From: Patescibacteria group bacterium
GTDB taxonomy: Bacteria; Patescibacteriota; Minisyncoccia; Phycocordibacterales; UBA5272
Reading direction: 5' to 3'
Length of the DNA: 8,383 nucleotides
Assembly: GCA_030916975.1 (NCBI GenBank)
Contig: JAUPVO010000057.1
Span: forward strand, 1-8,383
Each line of letters starts with the position of its first letter. Positions within the stretch are counted from its first letter, which is position 1. Positions 6,727 to 8,383 of the stretch are shown here, one piece after another. The notes below the pieces were generated by a model. That model saw nothing but the letters and a program-made list of their open reading frames with translations, was not told where the DNA came from and ran no database searches. A program made the position numbers and the translations under genes.

Positions 6727-6975
6727 ATGAAAAAAACAGTTAATGTAAAAGTAGAAAAAGGAAACAACGAACCAATAGCGTTTGTACTCAGAAAATTCCA
6801 GAAAAGAGTGCAAGAGTCTATGATTCTTCCTACAGTTAGATCTAAAAAATACAACACTAGAGGTTTATCTGATCTTAAAGTCAAAAAAGGTAAGCTAAAA
6901 AGACTGGCTGCTGGAGTTGAATACGCAAGACTTAAAAGACTTGGTGTACAGATAGAAAGAAAGAAAAAAAGATAG
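6727..6975 (+). CDS. rpsU: Small ribosomal subunit protein bS21
   Basis: An 82-residue, very basic protein with the bS21 signature: an N-terminal beta strand (VNVKVEKG), NEPIAFVLRKFQKRV matching the family NEP...LRRFKR element, then Lys/Arg-rich helices ending in RKKKR. bS21 sits on the 30S platform near the anti-Shine-Dalgarno end of 16S rRNA and assists initiation. At 82 residues it is slightly longer than the roughly 70 of E. coli. The ATG at 6727 is chosen over an in-frame GTG at 6700 because the -10 box lies between them, so an mRNA from this promoter could not include 6700. It is the first gene of a probable rpsU-ybeY-ftsA operon, 15 bases before ybeY. Confidence 0.88.
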   Translation: MKKTVNVKVEKGNNEPIAFVLRKFQKRVQESMILPTVRSKKYNTRGLSDLKVKKGKLKRLAAGVEYARLKRLGVQIERKKKR

Positions 6976-6990
6976 TATCAAGCTTTCTAA

Positions 6991-7407
6991 ATGATAAAAG
7001 AATATAATAATTTCGATATAATAGAAAAAAAAGGCAAAGCTGACAATTTTATTTGGGGTTTGCCTTTTTTACATATTAAAGAACATATACTTGGGAAGAA
7101 GTTTAATCTCTCTCTTAATCTAGTAGACGAAAGCACTGCTCAGGAATTGAACAAGAATTATAGACAAAAAGATTATTATCCAAACATTTTGACTTTCCCA
7201 CTTGAAATAAACTCTGGAGAGATATATATGTGCAAGAAAGTAGCCAGAACCCAACATAAAGATTTTGGATTAAGTTATCACAATTATATAATATTACTTT
7301 TCATTCATGGCTGTTTACATCTAAAAGGTGTGAATCACGACACTAAAAAAAGTGAAGAAAATATGGTAAGATTAGAAAATGAACTTCTGGAAAAGTTTAA
7401 ACTCTAA
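6991..7407 (+). CDS. ybeY: Endoribonuclease YbeY (rRNA maturation, zinc-dependent)
   Basis: A 138-residue YbeY/UPF0054 protein. YbeY is a metal-dependent single-strand RNase used in 16S rRNA 3'-end maturation and ribosome quality control. The zinc site HGCLHLKGVNH is complete with His106, His110 and His116, although Tyr-Asp of the usual GYDH is Val-Asn here. Upstream is the conserved block LNKNYRQKD (Arg58) followed by PNILTFP (64-70), where TDVLSFP is usual, and GEIYMCKKVA. The C-terminal helix (ENMVRLENELLEKF) fits the family. Length is slightly short but complete. The start ATG lies 15 bases after rpsU with no recognisable Shine-Dalgarno sequence. The last 29 bases overlap ftsA. A terminator-like hairpin lies in codons 13-27. 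Confidence 0.92.
   Translation: MIKEYNNFDIIEKKGKADNFIWGLPFLHIKEHILGKKFNLSLNLVDESTAQELNKNYRQKDYYPNILTFPLEINSGEIYMCKKVARTQHKDFGLSYHNYIILLFIHGCLHLKGVNHDTKKSEENMVRLENELLEKFKL
7027..7070 (+). terminator. Terminator-like hairpin inside the 5' part of ybeY
   Basis: AAAAAAGGCAAA (7027-7038) pairs perfectly with TTTGCCTTTTTT (7059-7070) across a 20-base loop. The right arm ends in six T after a GCC, as in an intrinsic terminator, but the core has only three GC pairs and the loop is long. It could end a fraction of rpsU transcripts or act as an attenuator, with translating ribosomes on ybeY preventing the fold. It may also be a chance product of Lys-rich coding sequence. Confidence 0.4.
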
Positions 7408-8383
7408 AAAAACTCTAACTATAGACCTTGGCTCTAGATATATTAGAGCTTGTATTTTTGATGAGAACAAAACACCCAAAAAGTATATTTATGATAGTGC
7501 AGGTATAGAGTACGGACTTATAGTAGATGAAAATAAATTTAAAGAAGTTATAGAATTGTTACTCTCTGACATTAACAGAGATATTCAATCAATACCCAAA
7601 AACGTTCTAATAACAATTAACAGCTCTGAACAGAATTCTGCTTCTCTATCTGTTGTTACTTATACCAAAAGAGCTGATGGCATAATAACTGATTTGGATA
7701 TTATGAATATCAAAGATAATGCCAGGAAAAAGATTGAACATCTCAAAGACAAAATAATATTGCATGACATAATAATCAAAAATAAAATTGATGGCAATAT
7801 GATTCTCGGTGATATCAGAAAAACAAAAGGTTACAAAATAGAATCAAAAGTTTTGTTCATATATGAAGATTCTCGTAACTACTCTATCATACAGAAAACC
7901 TTTGGATCTCTCGGGGTCAAAATAGACAAAGTCTTATCTGGTTCCGTAGTAGAAGCTGAGATGCTATTATCAGAAAAGGAAAAAAGGCTTGGTACTGCGA
8001 CTTTAAATATAGGTCATCATATCACTACTCTATGTGTATATGAGAGAGGTTTGCCAATATTAAACCTTTCTATCCCTTATGGAGGAGAGTTAATTACTAG
8101 CGAGATAGCTCTATCGCTTAGGCTAGATTTGGATGAAGCTGAAGAGGCCAAAATTAACATGAATCTCAAAGATTATTCTAGAAGACGAGTTGAAGAAATT
8201 GTAGAGAACAGTGTATTCAAATTATCTGAAACTATTAATGACAATCTGGATAGAGTAAAAAGAAAAGGTCTGCTTCCGGGTGGACTTCGAATACTTGGAG
8301 GAAGCTCTCATCTAAATAGAATAGAAAACTATCTCAAATACGACTTATCTTTACCGTCTGTTAATATTAATTATGATAATAGA
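7379..8383 (+). CDS. ftsA: Cell division protein FtsA (3' partial)
   Basis: The frame opens at ATG 7379 inside the end of ybeY and stays open for 335 codons to the window edge. FtsA is an actin-fold ATPase that tethers FtsZ to the membrane. Seen: N-terminus MNFWKSLNSKK, phosphate-1 motif TIDLGS (14-19), a 1C/SHS2-like region (about 80-165) with ITDLDI and a DG...LGDIRKTKGYKIE stretch, phosphate-2-like LNIGHHITTLCVYERG (from 209), PYGGELITSEIA with the following AEEAK helix, and the adenosine motif LRILGGSSHL (303-312). No other Met occurs before about residue 100, which supports this start. Asn210 replaces the usual phosphate-2 Asp (DIG). The distal part and membrane-binding helix lie past the window, where ftsZ might follow. 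PilM or an MreB-like protein is less likely given the 1C-type insertion. The 29-base overlap suggests translational coupling to ybeY. Confidence 0.87.
   Translation, partial: MNFWKSLNSKKTLTIDLGSRYIRACIFDENKTPKKYIYDSAGIEYGLIVDENKFKEVIELLLSDINRDIQSIPKNVLITINSSEQNSASLSVVTYTKRADGIITDLDIMNIKDNARKKIEHLKDKIILHDIIIKNKIDGNMILGDIRKTKGYKIESKVLFIYEDSRNYSIIQKTFGSLGVKIDKVLSGSVVEAEMLLSEKEKRLGTATLNIGHHITTLCVYERGLPILNLSIPYGGELITSEIALSLRLDLDEAEEAKINMNLKDYSRRRVEEIVENSVFKLSETINDNLDRVKRKGLLPGGLRILGGSSHLNRIENYLKYDLSLPSVNINYDNR

Noticed and set aside
1..8383. Recoded TGA (as in some Patescibacteria such as Gracilibacteria)
   Set aside because: All genes read through cleanly with the standard code, end in TAA or TAG, and have no in-frame TGA.

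Overview
The window looks like ordinary chromosome from a small-genome, AT-rich bacterium. The best guess is a member of the Patescibacteria (Candidate Phyla Radiation). That placement is inference. It rests on strong AT bias, compact promoters set almost against start codons, near absence of Shine-Dalgarno sequences, a large Cys-rich and Ig-like surface protein, and divergent but intact core genes. All readable genes are on the + strand. Stops are TAA or TAG, no gene needs TGA read as an amino acid, and nothing looks like a prophage, insertion sequence or CRISPR array.

Region 1 (1-2567) is the 3' part of a gene for a large extracellular mosaic protein that runs off the left edge. It starts with two nearly identical 31-residue Cys-rich EGF-like repeats, followed by further Cys-rich segments, a duplicated domain of about 115 residues, and several Ig-like beta domains. 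Its reading frame ends at 2520. The -1 frame continues with a convincing domain ending (SADVDVVCTGQQ) to a stop at 2565-2567, so a one-base frameshift is likely at an A-run near 2505-2509. A strong hairpin terminator follows at 2579-2620.

Region 2 (2615-5283) begins with a promoter whose -10 box overlaps the end of that terminator. It carries a small four-helix membrane protein of unknown function and then recG, 33 bases downstream and probably co-transcribed.

Region 3 (5307-6675) is hisS (histidyl-tRNA synthetase) with its own extended -10 promoter only 13 bases from the start codon.

Region 4 (6689-8383) is rpsU (ribosomal protein bS21), ybeY (rRNA-processing endoribonuclease) and ftsA (division actin homologue, cut by the right edge). 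A second close-set extended -10 promoter drives it and predicts an essentially leaderless rpsU mRNA. ftsA starts inside ybeY with a 29-base overlap. A terminator-like hairpin near the start of ybeY could lower ybeY and ftsA expression relative to rpsU. The set links ribosome composition, ribosome maturation and cell division in one probable operon.

I see no clearly new defence or mobile system. The points most worth checking are the repeat-bearing surface protein with its broken 3' end, the leaderless promoter architecture, and the hairpin inside ybeY.
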